Below, one piece after another: positions 37,058-46,543 of a stretch of DNA of 64,000 bases. Origin of the DNA: an uncultured Roseovarius sp. (GTDB lineage Bacteria; Pseudomonadota; Alphaproteobacteria; Rhodobacterales; Rhodobacteraceae); NCBI RefSeq assembly GCF_947489715.1, contig NZ_CANLER010000009.1, forward strand, positions 1-64,000. Direction: 5' to 3'. Below the pieces are notes generated by a model that did not search any database, was not told where the DNA came from, and saw nothing but the letters and a program-made list of their open reading frames with translations. Each line of letters starts with the position of its first letter. Within the stretch, counting starts at the first letter, position 1. The translations under genes were made by a program, and so were the position numbers.

Positions 37058-38044
37058 ATGCCATCTGGACGTCTGAGTGTTGTCGTAACGCGACGCCTGC
37101 CCGAACCTGTAGAGAACCGCCTGGGGGAGCTTTTCGATGTCACCCTGCGGGACAGCGACGAACCGATGAGCCGGGCGGAGCTGACCCAGGCCGTGAAGTC
37201 GGCCGATGTACTGGTGCCGACACTGAGCGACCGGATTGATGCCGGGGTGATCGCGCAGGCCGGCGACCAGTTGAAGCTGATCGCCAACTATGGCGCGGGT
37301 GTGGACCATATCGACGTTCACACCGCGCGTCAGCATGGTATCCTGGTGTCGAACACGCCCGGTGTGTCGGCAGATGATACTGCTGACATGACCATGGGGC
37401 TGATCCTGGCGGTGACCCGGCGGATGTCGGAAGGGCTTGCCGTGATGCAAAAGGGTGATTGGGATGGCTGGGCACCCACCGCCTTGCTGGGCGGGCGGAT
37501 TGCCGGGCGCCGACTTGGCATTCTGGGCATGGGCCGGATTGGTCAGGCCGTGGCGCGCCGGGCGGCGGCCTTTGGCATGCAGATCCATTATCACAACCGC
37601 AAGCGCCTGCGCCCCGAGACCGAGGAAGATTTCGGTGCGACCTATTGGGAAAGCCTGGATCAGATGGTGGCACGGATGGATGTGATCAGCATCAACTGCC
37701 CGCACACGCCCTCGACCTTCCATCTGATGAATGCGCGGCGCCTGAAGCTGATAAAATCCGATGCGGTGATCGTGAACACGTCACGCGGCGAGGTGATTGA
37801 TGAAAATGCCCTCACCCGTGCGCTGCGCACCGGCGAGATCGCGGGGGCCGGCCTTGATGTCTATGAACATGGCGCCGAGATCAATCCGCGGCTGCGGGCG
37901 TTGGAAAATGTTGTGCTGCTGCCGCATATGGGATCGGCCACGATTGAGGGGCGGCTTGAGATGGGTGAGAAGGTGATCTTGAACATCAAGACCTTCGATG
38001 ACGGCCACCGCCCCCCTGATCAGGTCGTGCCTGCGATGCTGTAG
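37058..38044 (+). CDS. D-2-hydroxyacid dehydrogenase (glyoxylate/hydroxypyruvate reductase-like)
   Basis: A 328-residue NAD(P)H-dependent reductase. The nucleotide-binding motif is RLGILGMGRIGQAVARRAAAFG. The catalytic Arg is in VNTSRGEVIDENAL, Glu in AGLDVYEHGAEI and His in LLPHMGSAT. The closest type by eye is the glyoxylate/hydroxypyruvate reductase group, acting on glyoxylate, hydroxypyruvate or related 2-oxoacids. The start has AAGGAGGGG 6 bases upstream. Confidence 0.92.
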   Translation: MPSGRLSVVVTRRLPEPVENRLGELFDVTLRDSDEPMSRAELTQAVKSADVLVPTLSDRIDAGVIAQAGDQLKLIANYGAGVDHIDVHTARQHGILVSNTPGVSADDTADMTMGLILAVTRRMSEGLAVMQKGDWDGWAPTALLGGRIAGRRLGILGMGRIGQAVARRAAAFGMQIHYHNRKRLRPETEEDFGATYWESLDQMVARMDVISINCPHTPSTFHLMNARRLKLIKSDAVIVNTSRGEVIDENALTRALRTGEIAGAGLDVYEHGAEINPRLRALENVVLLPHMGSATIEGRLEMGEKVILNIKTFDDGHRPPDQVVPAML

Positions 38045-38052
38045 CGGCAGCG

Positions 38053-38107
38053 ATCGCCCCTTTCAGACGATCCCACCCGCCCTCCCTGACCGTCTTCAAG
38101 GGGCGAT
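38053..38107. terminator. Long inverted repeat between convergent genes
   Basis: ATCGCCCCTT (38053-38062) pairs with AAGGGGCGAT (38098-38107), and AGACG (38065-38069) with CGTCT (38091-38095), with a symmetrical TC internal loop. The arms total 15 paired bases. It starts 9 bp after the hydroxyacid dehydrogenase stop. There is no strong T-run, so its role as terminator or short repeat element is inferred. Confidence 0.55.
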
Positions 38108-38210
38108 TTGTGATGACCTGAGGACATCGCGTTGGCCCCGCGTAGATCGGCGCGCGCCCTTTCAGCACAGGCTGAAGGAGGCGGTATGTGGTTTGAGGCG
38201 CAAGTGCATC

Positions 38211-38723
38211 TCAAAACCGATGGGCGAACAAGTAACCGCGCTTTGAGAGCGTAATTTCCCAGTCGGACTGATGACTTGAAATCAGCCTTTCAAATTCATC
38301 GATGTTCGACGCTTCGTCCGCGATCAGCAGCCAGCCATTTTCGACAACATGCATGAGCAACTGCGCCAAGACCGACAATCGCGCTTCTTTGGTCAGCATG
38401 TGCAAGGTGCGATCTATCAGAATGACATCAAACGTGCCTTCGGGCTGGTAGGCCGTGATGTCGGCGACAACGCCCTCCACGGCCAGGTTTTCCGTGATCG
38501 CAGCAGCGATGAGATCTTGGATCCCATTGGGAGAGAGGTCTACCCCGACGACTTTGTGACCCTGCCGGGCGATGAATAACGCATCCCGGCCTTGCCCGCA
38601 TCCAACATCCAGAACCCGGCAACCGGTGCGCTCAATCTGATTGAAAAATTCGACGAACACCCGGGTGGGTTTCCCTAGCGCATCCGGCGTCTTGCCATAG
38701 AGTTTGTCGTAATCGAAGGTCAT
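38211..38723 (-). CDS. Class I SAM-dependent methyltransferase
   Basis: A Rossmann-fold methyltransferase with motif I CRVLDVGCGQGRDALFIARQGHKVVGVDLSPNGI, then motif II-like VADITAYQPEGTFDVILIDRTLHML. It resembles TehB-type small-molecule methyltransferases. I start at ATG 38723, giving 170 residues beginning MTFDYDKLYGKT; an upstream extension of 42 residues has no family match. The ribosome site is weak. The substrate is unknown. Confidence 0.85.
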   Translation of the reverse strand: MTFDYDKLYGKTPDALGKPTRVFVEFFNQIERTGCRVLDVGCGQGRDALFIARQGHKVVGVDLSPNGIQDLIAAAITENLAVEGVVADITAYQPEGTFDVILIDRTLHMLTKEARLSVLAQLLMHVVENGWLLIADEASNIDEFERLISSHQSDWEITLSKRGYLFAHRF

Positions 38724-39024
38724 GAAAGCGCCGATAGTAGATATGGTTGCAGAAGGCCAAGTGAAATATTCTGTGAGCGGCGCCAAGTCCCGGTCACATG
38801 TATCAAATGCCCCGACAACCCGGCCAAATCTTGCGCCCATGTGAGGCAAAATGGATCAGACGGGTGCGCCAGTAACCGCGTGCCAGATCAGATCAAACGA
38901 CGTCCTGGTCCTTGATCTCAGTGAAGATGCAATGCCTGTGATTACGCGGAGGCCAGGGCGGTAAGGTTGCTGCAATGATCGGGCACGTCATTCTAGATTT
39001 CCATCGCAATGTCGTTGATGATCT

Positions 39025-39948
39025 TTAAGGACTGGTTGCTTGCTTCACCACATTTGTAAGGAACGAAACAGTTGCCCGCATGCGAGCGACATCTCTCAAT
39101 TCGCGGCGCATGAGTATCCAGAGTTCGGCCTTGGGGGCAAATTTTTGCGGGAAAATGTGATGCAGGTTCATCGCTGGGGAAATCATGTAGCTGGGCAGGG
39201 CTCCGATACCGATACCGTCCCGCACCGCGTTGAGCAGAACCTGCATGTTGTCAGTACGCAGGACCCGCCGCGGCACGGGCAGCAGCCGTTCCAGCTCGAT
39301 TTCCTGGGGGAGCTTTCCACGGCCGACCGTCAATTCCACAAACTGGTGGTCCCGCAGGTTGTCTATTGTCCTGGGTATGGGGTTTTGCTTGAAATACCTC
39401 TTTTGCGCATAAAGGCCAAAGGTGACGGTGTTGATACGACGCCCCAAAACGGATGCCTGCAGCGGATCGCCTATTCGGATCGCGATGTCGGCATCACGCT
39501 GGATCAGGTCCAGCTTACTGGCACCGATCCGAAGTTCGAGGTCGATACCGGGGTGCAGAACCCGAAATTTTGGCAGGCTGCGCGCGATTATCGTCACGCC
39601 CAAGCCTTCGGGGGCCGCCACGACCACCTTGCCCGACATCTGCTGACCATCCTCGCGCAAGGCTTGGGACATGCCAATCGCTTCACGTTCGATATTCTGA
39701 ATATGGTTTAAAACCAGCTCACCTGCTGCGGTCATCGTGGTTCCGGCGGTCGTGCGTTCGACCAATTGAACACCCAGTGATGTTTCCAGATCTTTCAGTT
39801 TCCGGCTGATCGTTGGCTGGCTTTCCCCAAGCTGCTTTGCCGCTTCGGAAACACTGCCAACCCGGGCAACCGAGAGAAAGTAGCGATACAAATCCCAATT
39901 CTGTAGCAGGATTTCTTTTTGGGATTCGGGTGAGGTGGCGCTGTTCAT
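39025..39948 (-). CDS. LysR-family transcriptional regulator
   Basis: A 307-residue regulator. The N-terminal winged HTH (LYRYFLSVARVGSVSEAAKQLGESQPTISRKLKDLETSLGVQLVERT) is followed by a substrate-binding-like effector domain. I use ATG 39948; an upstream extension of 72 residues is unlike the family. A divergent RTX gene begins 450 bp away and could be a target, since LysR proteins often regulate divergent genes, but this is only positional. Confidence 0.9.
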   Translation of the reverse strand: MNSATSPESQKEILLQNWDLYRYFLSVARVGSVSEAAKQLGESQPTISRKLKDLETSLGVQLVERTTAGTTMTAAGELVLNHIQNIEREAIGMSQALREDGQQMSGKVVVAAPEGLGVTIIARSLPKFRVLHPGIDLELRIGASKLDLIQRDADIAIRIGDPLQASVLGRRINTVTFGLYAQKRYFKQNPIPRTIDNLRDHQFVELTVGRGKLPQEIELERLLPVPRRVLRTDNMQVLLNAVRDGIGIGALPSYMISPAMNLHHIFPQKFAPKAELWILMRRELRDVARMRATVSFLTNVVKQATSP

Positions 39949-40397
39949 CAGTGACCTGCTGATTTTGAAAAAGAATGGCTTTGGCACCAGCGCTGTGTCG
40001 CCTGGGGGCGGAAACAGACCAAGAAATGCGTGCCTTTGATGCAGGAAGGCGCACACGAAACCGGCCTCAATTCGTAACATTTTTGTGTATGAATAAAACT
40101 GGGCATACCGTGTTATTCGCTCCGGATTTTCAAGCAACTTATCAAATTTATGAATACATGTCATTCACGTACTTCTGTACCCGTTTGACTGCTTCTCTTC
40201 TAGGTCGATGTCCAGAAAGGGCGAATGGCGCCTTTCTTACCGAGTAAGCGGGGCGACCGAAATGTCAGAACATCTCGTTGCAGCGATCATTGCGTCGCGC
40301 ATTGGAGCATCCGAGACCTGGATGGTTCCTGATGGCACCGGTGTTCTTCATTTTGCCCTGTCCCAGATACCAATCGACTGAAGAAAAGGAACGAACC
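39949..40397. promoter_or_regulatory. Divergent intergenic region (LysR / RTX)
   Basis: About 450 bp with no convincing gene. It should hold the promoters of the LysR gene and the RTX gene. AT-rich stretches around 40070-40160 (TTTTTGTGTATGAATAAAAC, and ATTTATGAATACATG) fit promoters or regulator sites, but no site can be defined with certainty. Confidence 0.45.
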
Positions 40398-43300
40398 ATG
40401 TCTTTCTCTCGTTTAGCGAATTTGGGGCAAATCCCCAGTCTCGAAGCTAATTTCAGATCAACATCAGCCCTGACATCCCCCCAGGCCGTGAACTTTCAGG
40501 AAACCATCGCAAGCAGTGTGGACGGTCAACGTTTCACTGTTGGCAGTGACGAAGAAATACTGACGGATGGCGTGCCGGCTTTCGTGTTCGGCAATGATGA
40601 TGTCACGCTGCGCAACAACGGCGAGATCTCCTCGGCCGGGGCAAATGCGATTGAGGTCGACGGTGATGACGTGCGGGTCGGTAACAGCCCCGGCGCAAAA
40701 ATCAACTCTGACCAAACGGCCGTTCAAGTGTCGGGCGAAGATGCAGCCGTCACCAATTCCGGCACGATCACCGGCGCGGTGAATGCGGTCAATTTCGTCA
40801 ATAACGGCGATTCCGGTGGCTTCCTGTCAAACCGTGGCACCATCAGTTCAGACAGCCGGGCGGTGAACATTGGCGGCGAGAACACCAATATCAGAAACTT
40901 TGGTGAGATTGTCGGCACTGACGATCAGCGTAATGGCACGATCTATACCAATGGCACTGCCGATGATTTTCGGATTCTGAACCAGGATAGTGGCGTGATT
41001 GATGCAGGCGAAGGCAATAATGGTGCCGGGATCGCGTTGCAGATCGGTGACGAAGCGGGCGAAGAAGTTGATGGCGTAATTCGCAACCGCGGTGACATTC
41101 AGGGACGCGGCCAGGATGCCGCCGATCAGGGAACCGCCGGTGACGGAATCCGCGTTTTTGCCGGGGCGGAGAATACCACATTTGACGGTAATATCTTTAA
41201 CAGGGGCACGATTTCGTCTGAAGGCAAGGCCGGCGCGGTGGCTGGCATTCGCATTTCCGATGGTGTGAGTTTCGATGGCAATATCGGCAACGGCCGTGAA
41301 GGTGTGATCGAAGGGGCGAATAATGGTCTTTACTTTGGCACCGGCGACCATGATGCCCGCGTTAACAACCGTGGGGTCATCAGCTCGGACAGCCGCGCGG
41401 TCAATATTGATGGCTCAGGAGTGGAGATCAGAAACTCGGGCGATATCATCGGTACGGGTGATCAGCGCAATGGCACCGTTTATGCAGACAGCACCGCCGA
41501 AGATTATATCATCAGAAACTTCGATAAGGGCCGTATCGACGCGGGTGAAGGCAACAACGGATCGGGCGTATCCCTGCAAACCGGTAACGAAGATGGGGAC
41601 GTTGTTGACGGCGCTGTCTTTAACCGAGGCGAGATCCTGGGTCGCGGCGATGCAGAGGAAGGCAACACGGTTGGTGATGGTGTGCGGATCTTCTCGAATG
41701 TCGAAGGTGCCACGTTTGAGGGCAACATTGGCAACAGAGGTGTTATTGCCGGGTCAGAAGACAGTGCTGCCGCTGTGGGTATTCGCATCGAAGATGGCGT
41801 GACGCTTGGCGGTATTATTTCCAACCGGGGTACGATCAGCGGTCTGGAGACGGCAATTGACGCAAGCGATGCCGGTGGGTCTGTCAAAGTCGTCAATCGT
41901 GGCGTGATTGATGGCAAGGTTGTCCTGTCGGATGGCGATGACGGTTTCATTGGCACGCGCAGCAGTGACGGGGTCGAGCTGGTTGGCGGGCTTGGCAATG
42001 ACGACCTGCGAGGCGGGTCCGGCATTGATACCGTGCGCTATGACGATCAGGACGTACCTGTGACGGTCAATCTGGCCGATGGTTTTGCCGAGCGTGAAAC
42101 CGGGTTCACGGTCACTGTCGATGACGCCCCCCTGGCGTCTTTGACGACCGGACAATCGCCTGAGCAGTTGCTGGAACAGGCGCTGGCAAACAACCTTTAC
42201 TACAACATCCATACGAACGACTTTAATGGCGGTGAAATTCGTGGCCAGTTGATTGTCCAATCGGATGAAAACGTCGACGGTGTGCGTGTCATTACGCTGC
42301 AGGCGTCGCTGGACAGCGCCCAAGAACCTGGCCCGCTATCCGACAGTGCCGCCACTGGCGAAGGAACGGTTATCATTCGCGTGGACGGCAACGGTATTAC
42401 CTACAGTTCGTCCTTGTTGGTCACCGGGTTGGCGACTTCCGACCTGTTGCCCGTGGCAGGTGTCAGCGCGATCCATCTGCACAATGCACCTGCGGGTCAG
42501 AACGGTCCGGTGATCACCGATATCGTTCAGGATGCTGGCGGTGACACGACCGGTATTGCATTGTCGCCAGAGGCTGACAGCGGCGATGGCAATGTCTTTG
42601 ACGAAGCGGTTGAACGGGATACCCTTACCGGCATCGAGAATGTTGTAGGGTCGAATGACGCGGACACGATCACCGGCAATTCCGGCGCGAACCGCCTGCA
42701 AGGTCTGGGCGATGACGACCTGCTGTCAGGTGGTCGTGGTAACGATACCCTGGAAGGTGGCGATGGCGATGACATCCTGTTGGGCGGTGGCGGCACCGAC
42801 GTTATTGACGGCGGCGCAGGTAACGACACCAACAGCTTTGCCAACATCAACGCCACGGCGGCAAATCCTGCGCTTGCCGGGGTCAATGTCACGCTGAATG
42901 CCGATGGCAGCGGCACCGCTGACTATATTGCAGGCGGTGTCAGCGGTAACCCGATCATTTCCGAGCAGTTCCAGAACATTGAGAACATCACAGGCTCGCA
43001 GAACGATGACACCATCATCGCAACGGGTGCCGCCGCCAACACGATTGACGGTGGCGCGGGCGATGATTTCATTGCTGGCGGCGGTGGTACGGACATTCTG
43101 GATGGCGGTGCAGGAAGTGACACCAACAGTTTCCAGGGCATCGGCGCCGACGTTATCGCCGATCTTGGTTCGGGCAGTGCTGCCTATCAGCCTGCGCCCA
43201 GTGTCACGGTGTTCGAGAACTTTTCGAATTTCGAGAACCTGGACGGGTCGACCAATGATGACCAACTGTTCGGTGATGGCGGTGCCAATGTCCTGACGGG

Positions 43301-44687
43301 CAATGACGGTAATGACCTGCTTGCGGGGCGTGGTGGCGATGATGTGCTGGAGGGCGGCCAGGGCGATGACGTGCTTCGCGGTGGCGGCGGCAATGACAGC
43401 GTCGACGGTGGCGACGGGATCGACACGGTCGATTTCTCGGACATCGGCGTGGGCGTCAACGTCAACCTGAAGACCGGAAACGCCAGTTATGACGTCAACG
43501 GGATTACCGTTCAAGATCAGATCAAGAATGTTGAAAACATCACCGGGTCGGCACAGGCAGATCGGCTGATCGGTGACAGCGGCGACAACCTGATTGCCGG
43601 TGGTGCCGGGGACGATGTGATCCTGGGTGGGGCCGGAAACGATATCCTGCGCGGGGATGCCGTGGGCGATGGCGAGGCCATCACCGTTACGGTGACCAAT
43701 ACGCTGGATGAAGGCGGTACGTTCCTGACCCCGCTGTGGTTCGGGTTCCACGGCGGTTCCAACTTTGATCTGTTCAATGCTGGTGAAGCAGCAAGCCTTG
43801 GGCTTGAACGGCTGGCCGAGGATGGTTCGATCGAAGGGATCGCGGCTGAGTTCAGCGCGCAAACCGGCCTAAACGGCGTTGATGCCACGATCATCGGCGG
43901 GGCAGGAGCACCTGGCCCAATCGATCCGGGTGAAACCGCTTCGTTCACACTGAACGTCAATGCGGATGATGTCGGGCAGGGCTTCTTTACCTGGGCAACG
44001 ATGGTGATCCCGTCGAACGATGCCTTTCTTGCGGCCCCGGATGATGCCTTAGCCGATCGGATCTTTGACGAAGATGGCAATTTCATCGGGCCAATCACGA
44101 TCGAGCGCTTTGGCCGTGATGTTCTGGATGCGGGGACCGAGGTCAACAACGAGGAGGGCGCAGCATTCCTCAACCAGACCGCTCGTGTTCAGGGTATTGC
44201 AGAAAACGGCGTGGTTGGTCTGCATCCGGGTTTCAACGGGTCAGAAGGCAATCCCAATGGTGAGCCAGAGAATGTTCTGGGGGGCACAACTGCTGCCGGA
44301 ACGATCATCGACCCGGTTGAGGGTGATTTCACCCGCAATGGCGGCAATGAGCAACTGCTTGAAATCGTGATTGACCGCGTTGCCGGTTCGGATGACGTCC
44401 TTGTCGGCGGCGCTGGTGACGACATCCTTGATGGTGGACGTGGCAACGATAAGCTGGAAGGGGGCATCGGGGCTGATACGTTCCTCTTTGCCCAGGACAG
44501 TGGCATCGACGTCATAACTGATTTCGAAGCTGGTCTGGATGTTCTCGACTTTACGGCGACCGGTGTCGGTGAACTGAATGCTGTTCAGGACGGTGCCGAT
44601 GTACTGATTGATCTGGGGGAGGGTAACACCGTCACTCTGATTGATACCCAGATTGCTGATCTCAGCGACGAAAACGCATTGTTCTGA
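40398..44687 (+). CDS. Large RTX calcium-binding protein with CHRD and spondin-N domains
   Basis: A 1429-residue secreted protein. The ATG at 40398 follows AAAGGAAC. Residues ~60-540 form a beta-helix-like region with two long, similar repeats (each has NRG.ISSDSRAVNI, a GDQRNGT.Y motif and IDAGEGNNG). A CHRD-like domain covers about 590-720 (YYNIHTNDFNGGEIRGQL...GVSAIHLHNAPAG). RTX nonapeptide blocks (GGxGxD) lie at ~740-1100. A spondin-N-like domain follows (~1100-1310, including PLWFGFHGG and VGLHPGFNG). A last RTX block and serralysin-like end (DVITDFEAGLDVLDF) give a C-terminal signal for type I secretion. There is no signal peptide. A surface or extracellular matrix/adhesin role is likely. 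Confidence 0.88.
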   Translation: MSFSRLANLGQIPSLEANFRSTSALTSPQAVNFQETIASSVDGQRFTVGSDEEILTDGVPAFVFGNDDVTLRNNGEISSAGANAIEVDGDDVRVGNSPGAKINSDQTAVQVSGEDAAVTNSGTITGAVNAVNFVNNGDSGGFLSNRGTISSDSRAVNIGGENTNIRNFGEIVGTDDQRNGTIYTNGTADDFRILNQDSGVIDAGEGNNGAGIALQIGDEAGEEVDGVIRNRGDIQGRGQDAADQGTAGDGIRVFAGAENTTFDGNIFNRGTISSEGKAGAVAGIRISDGVSFDGNIGNGREGVIEGANNGLYFGTGDHDARVNNRGVISSDSRAVNIDGSGVEIRNSGDIIGTGDQRNGTVYADSTAEDYIIRNFDKGRIDAGEGNNGSGVSLQTGNEDGDVVDGAVFNRGEILGRGDAEEGNTVGDGVRIFSNVEGATFEGNIGNRGVIAGSEDSAAAVGIRIEDGVTLGGIISNRGTISGLETAIDASDAGGSVKVVNRGVIDGKVVLSDGDDGFIGTRSSDGVELVGGLGNDDLRGGSGIDTVRYDDQDVPVTVNLADGFAERETGFTVTVDDAPLASLTTGQSPEQLLEQALANNLYYNIHTNDFNGGEIRGQLIVQSDENVDGVRVITLQASLDSAQEPGPLSDSAATGEGTVIIRVDGNGITYSSSLLVTGLATSDLLPVAGVSAIHLHNAPAGQNGPVITDIVQDAGGDTTGIALSPEADSGDGNVFDEAVERDTLTGIENVVGSNDADTITGNSGANRLQGLGDDDLLSGGRGNDTLEGGDGDDILLGGGGTDVIDGGAGNDTNSFANINATAANPALAGVNVTLNADGSGTADYIAGGVSGNPIISEQFQNIENITGSQNDDTIIATGAAANTIDGGAGDDFIAGGGGTDILDGGAGSDTNSFQGIGADVIADLGSGSAAYQPAPSVTVFENFSNFENLDGSTNDDQLFGDGGANVLTGNDGNDLLAGRGGDDVLEGGQGDDVLRGGGGNDSVDGGDGIDTVDFSDIGVGVNVNLKTGNASYDVNGITVQDQIKNVENITGSAQADRLIGDSGDNLIAGGAGDDVILGGAGNDILRGDAVGDGEAITVTVTNTLDEGGTFLTPLWFGFHGGSNFDLFNAGEAASLGLERLAEDGSIEGIAAEFSAQTGLNGVDATIIGGAGAPGPIDPGETASFTLNVNADDVGQGFFTWATMVIPSNDAFLAAPDDALADRIFDEDGNFIGPITIERFGRDVLDAGTEVNNEEGAAFLNQTARVQGIAENGVVGLHPGFNGSEGNPNGEPENVLGGTTAAGTIIDPVEGDFTRNGGNEQLLEIVIDRVAGSDDVLVGGAGDDILDGGRGNDKLEGGIGADTFLFAQDSGIDVITDFEAGLDVLDFTATGVGELNAVQDGADVLIDLGEGNTVTLIDTQIADLSDENALF

Positions 44688-44696
44688 GAAATCTGC

Positions 44697-44723
44697 CGGG
44701 GCGGCGCAGGTCGCCCCGCTTTT
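44697..44723 (+). terminator. Terminator after the RTX gene
   Basis: CGGGGCG (44697-44703) pairs with CGCCCCG (44712-44718) with an 8-base loop, followed by CTTTT. It lies 10 bp after the RTX stop codon. It is a good intrinsic terminator. Confidence 0.8.
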
Positions 44724-45060
44724 CCGCCAGGGTTTCTGTGAATTCAAAAACACGTGCCCAGGTTCCGGCCAGCTTCATTCCTGGCGGTCGACGATAAAGA
44801 CGATTTGACATGTTTGTTGCCGGAAGAGCAGATCCCATCCGCTTATCGACCGGGCCTGGTTCTCACTGCAAAAAATTAGGTGATCCAACCAAGCGGATCC
44901 TCCTTTGAGCTTGTCCAAGTAAAGCCAGAATCCAGTGATTTGCGTGGGACTTTCCCAGAAAGCCAAAGCATACATGGGTTTGGAGGGGAGGTTGATAGAT
45001 GGATTTACTGTCGCAAAAATCAATTACTTAGTTGATATTAAAAAATAGTTTTTGATTTAA

Positions 45061-45111
45061 TGGTGCCCCCACACGGACTCGAACCGCGGACCTACTGATT
45101 ACAAATCAGTT
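45061..45111. repeat. attachment-site repeat, left copy (tRNA-Thr 3' remnant)
   Basis: Identical over 51 bp to the 3' part of the intact tRNA-Thr gene at 63902-63952, from the encoded CCA to the anticodon-stem 5' side. It stops being tRNA-like at 45112, so this is a remnant and not a functional gene. It marks the left edge of the island. Confidence 0.95.
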
Positions 45112-45270
45112 TTCATCCAGATTCCTGAATTTGTCCGTGCTTGTCCATGTTTATCGTTTCGTATCTGAATTTTAAGAAAAATTCTCTTTAAAATAATGAT
45201 CTTGTGGCTTGTCCCCCAATCAGGAATTGTCTACAGTTGTCCGTAACCATCCACCATAAGCCAGTCATTT

Positions 45271-45291
45271 TTGTCCCCCATATGTCCCCCA
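45271..45291 (+). repeat. Putative integrase arm-type site, left
   Basis: A 21-bp sequence with two TGTCCCCC units around CATATG-like bases, 8 bp before the integrase start. The identical 21-bp sequence recurs at 63823-63843 next to the right attachment repeat. Shorter TTGTCC elements lie nearby (45132, 45141, 45209, 45237). The pattern fits arm-type sites of a tyrosine integrase; overlap with the int promoter could also give autoregulation. Confidence 0.7.
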
Positions 45292-45298
45292 ATTAGAT

Positions 45299-46543
45299 AT
45301 GCGTAAGAGACTCACAGACCGCTTCCTGGAAACGATCAAACCATCTGAGGGTGGCCGCGTGACGTATTCGGACACGTTGAGACCTGGCTTGCAATTAAGG
45401 GTGGGTATGCGGAAAGCGTCCTGGGTATACGAAAAAAGGGTGAAGGGTGGCCCTAAACGAAAACACACTCTCGGGGCATATTGCACCTGGACTACATCAG
45501 GCCAGCGCATACCTGTGCAGGTTGGTCTTAGCGCAGCCCGTGAGCGCGCTCTCGAAATCGAGCTGGAAGCGGGGCAGGGCGTTGACCGTGTAGAATTGGC
45601 CGAGCGTACCAGACTTGCCGAAGAGCGGGCTGTTGCAATCAGGATGACCGTTTCCGAAGTACTCGACATTTATGAACGATTGAAGCTTTCAACACTTCGA
45701 ACAGGTCAGGAGCGCGCAAGAGAGCTCCGCAAGGTCTTGTCGGATCATCCGCACTTACCAGCCAACGATTTAACCAAGGCGAACCTGCAAGCCATTGTTG
45801 ATGAGAAGGCTGCGGCGGGTAAGTTTGTTTATGCAAATCGTCTGCGTGCATATCTCCGTGCATTTACGCATTGGGCATCACGCCGCGACTACCTGAAAGA
45901 AGATGTGGGTTTTGATCTGGAGGGCACTGGTAGAGAAAAGGCGCGCGACCGTGTGTTGTCGATGGATGAAGCCCGCCGCATATATCAGGTAACGTTCGAA
46001 CTTGGCCCGCTTTGGGGGCCGATGTTTCGGTTGTTAATTCTAACTGGTCAGAGGCGGGGTGAAATTGCAACGCTGCGTTGGTCGAATGTGGATCTGAAGG
46101 CCCATCAACTGACGTTGCCAGGTTCGCAGACCAAGGATGGAAAGCCACACATTACGCATTTGTCTGATCCGGCCCAATCAGAACTCGAAGAATTATCAGG
46201 TGGTCGCGACGGTTCCGAATTCGTCTTCACCACTACCGGGAAAACGCCATCGTCTGGCATTTCCAAAGCAAAGCGAAACCTGGACAAGTTGCTTGGGGAT
46301 GATGTTGCGCATTGGCGATTGCACGACTTGCGTAGAGCAATGGCGACAGCGTTAGCCGGGGCAGGGGTGCCCGAAGGAGTTGTCGACCGCATACAGAGCC
46401 ACTCCGCGTCGGGCAGTGCGCCTAGTGCTGTTGCGCGCGTTTACCAACAGTCAGACCTGCTACCCCAACGTGCCGCTGCGCTGGATCGGTGGGCGGAGAT
46501 GGTGACGGGTGTAGAAGTGAATGTGGTGAGACTATCTCAATGA
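45299..46543 (+). CDS. Tyrosine recombinase (phage-type integrase)
   Basis: A 414-residue site-specific recombinase. It has an N-terminal arm-binding region (residues 1-90), a core-binding region (~110-200) and a catalytic domain. The catalytic residues are Arg in LTGQRRGEIATLRW, then HDLRRAMAT (His and Arg), His in RIQSHSA and the nucleophile Tyr in ARVYQQS. It should integrate the island into tRNA-Thr. It starts 188 bp from the left attachment repeat, and the next gene overlaps its stop by four bases. It is next to the remnant and not to the intact tRNA. Confidence 0.96.
   Translation: MRKRLTDRFLETIKPSEGGRVTYSDTLRPGLQLRVGMRKASWVYEKRVKGGPKRKHTLGAYCTWTTSGQRIPVQVGLSAARERALEIELEAGQGVDRVELAERTRLAEERAVAIRMTVSEVLDIYERLKLSTLRTGQERARELRKVLSDHPHLPANDLTKANLQAIVDEKAAAGKFVYANRLRAYLRAFTHWASRRDYLKEDVGFDLEGTGREKARDRVLSMDEARRIYQVTFELGPLWGPMFRLLILTGQRRGEIATLRWSNVDLKAHQLTLPGSQTKDGKPHITHLSDPAQSELEELSGGRDGSEFVFTTTGKTPSSGISKAKRNLDKLLGDDVAHWRLHDLRRAMATALAGAGVPEGVVDRIQSHSASGSAPSAVARVYQQSDLLPQRAAALDRWAEMVTGVEVNVVRLSQ

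Noticed and set aside
42726..43862. A 378-residue open frame antisense to the RTX gene
   Set aside because: The repeated Gly/Asp codons of RTX keep the antisense frame open; the sense gene has domain support.
44775..45023. An 82-residue minus-strand open frame before the island
   Set aside because: It has no clear ribosome site or family, and its hydrophobic pattern looks random.
45061..45111. A second tRNA-Thr gene
   Set aside because: Only the 3' 51 bases are present; the 5' acceptor and D-arm are missing.
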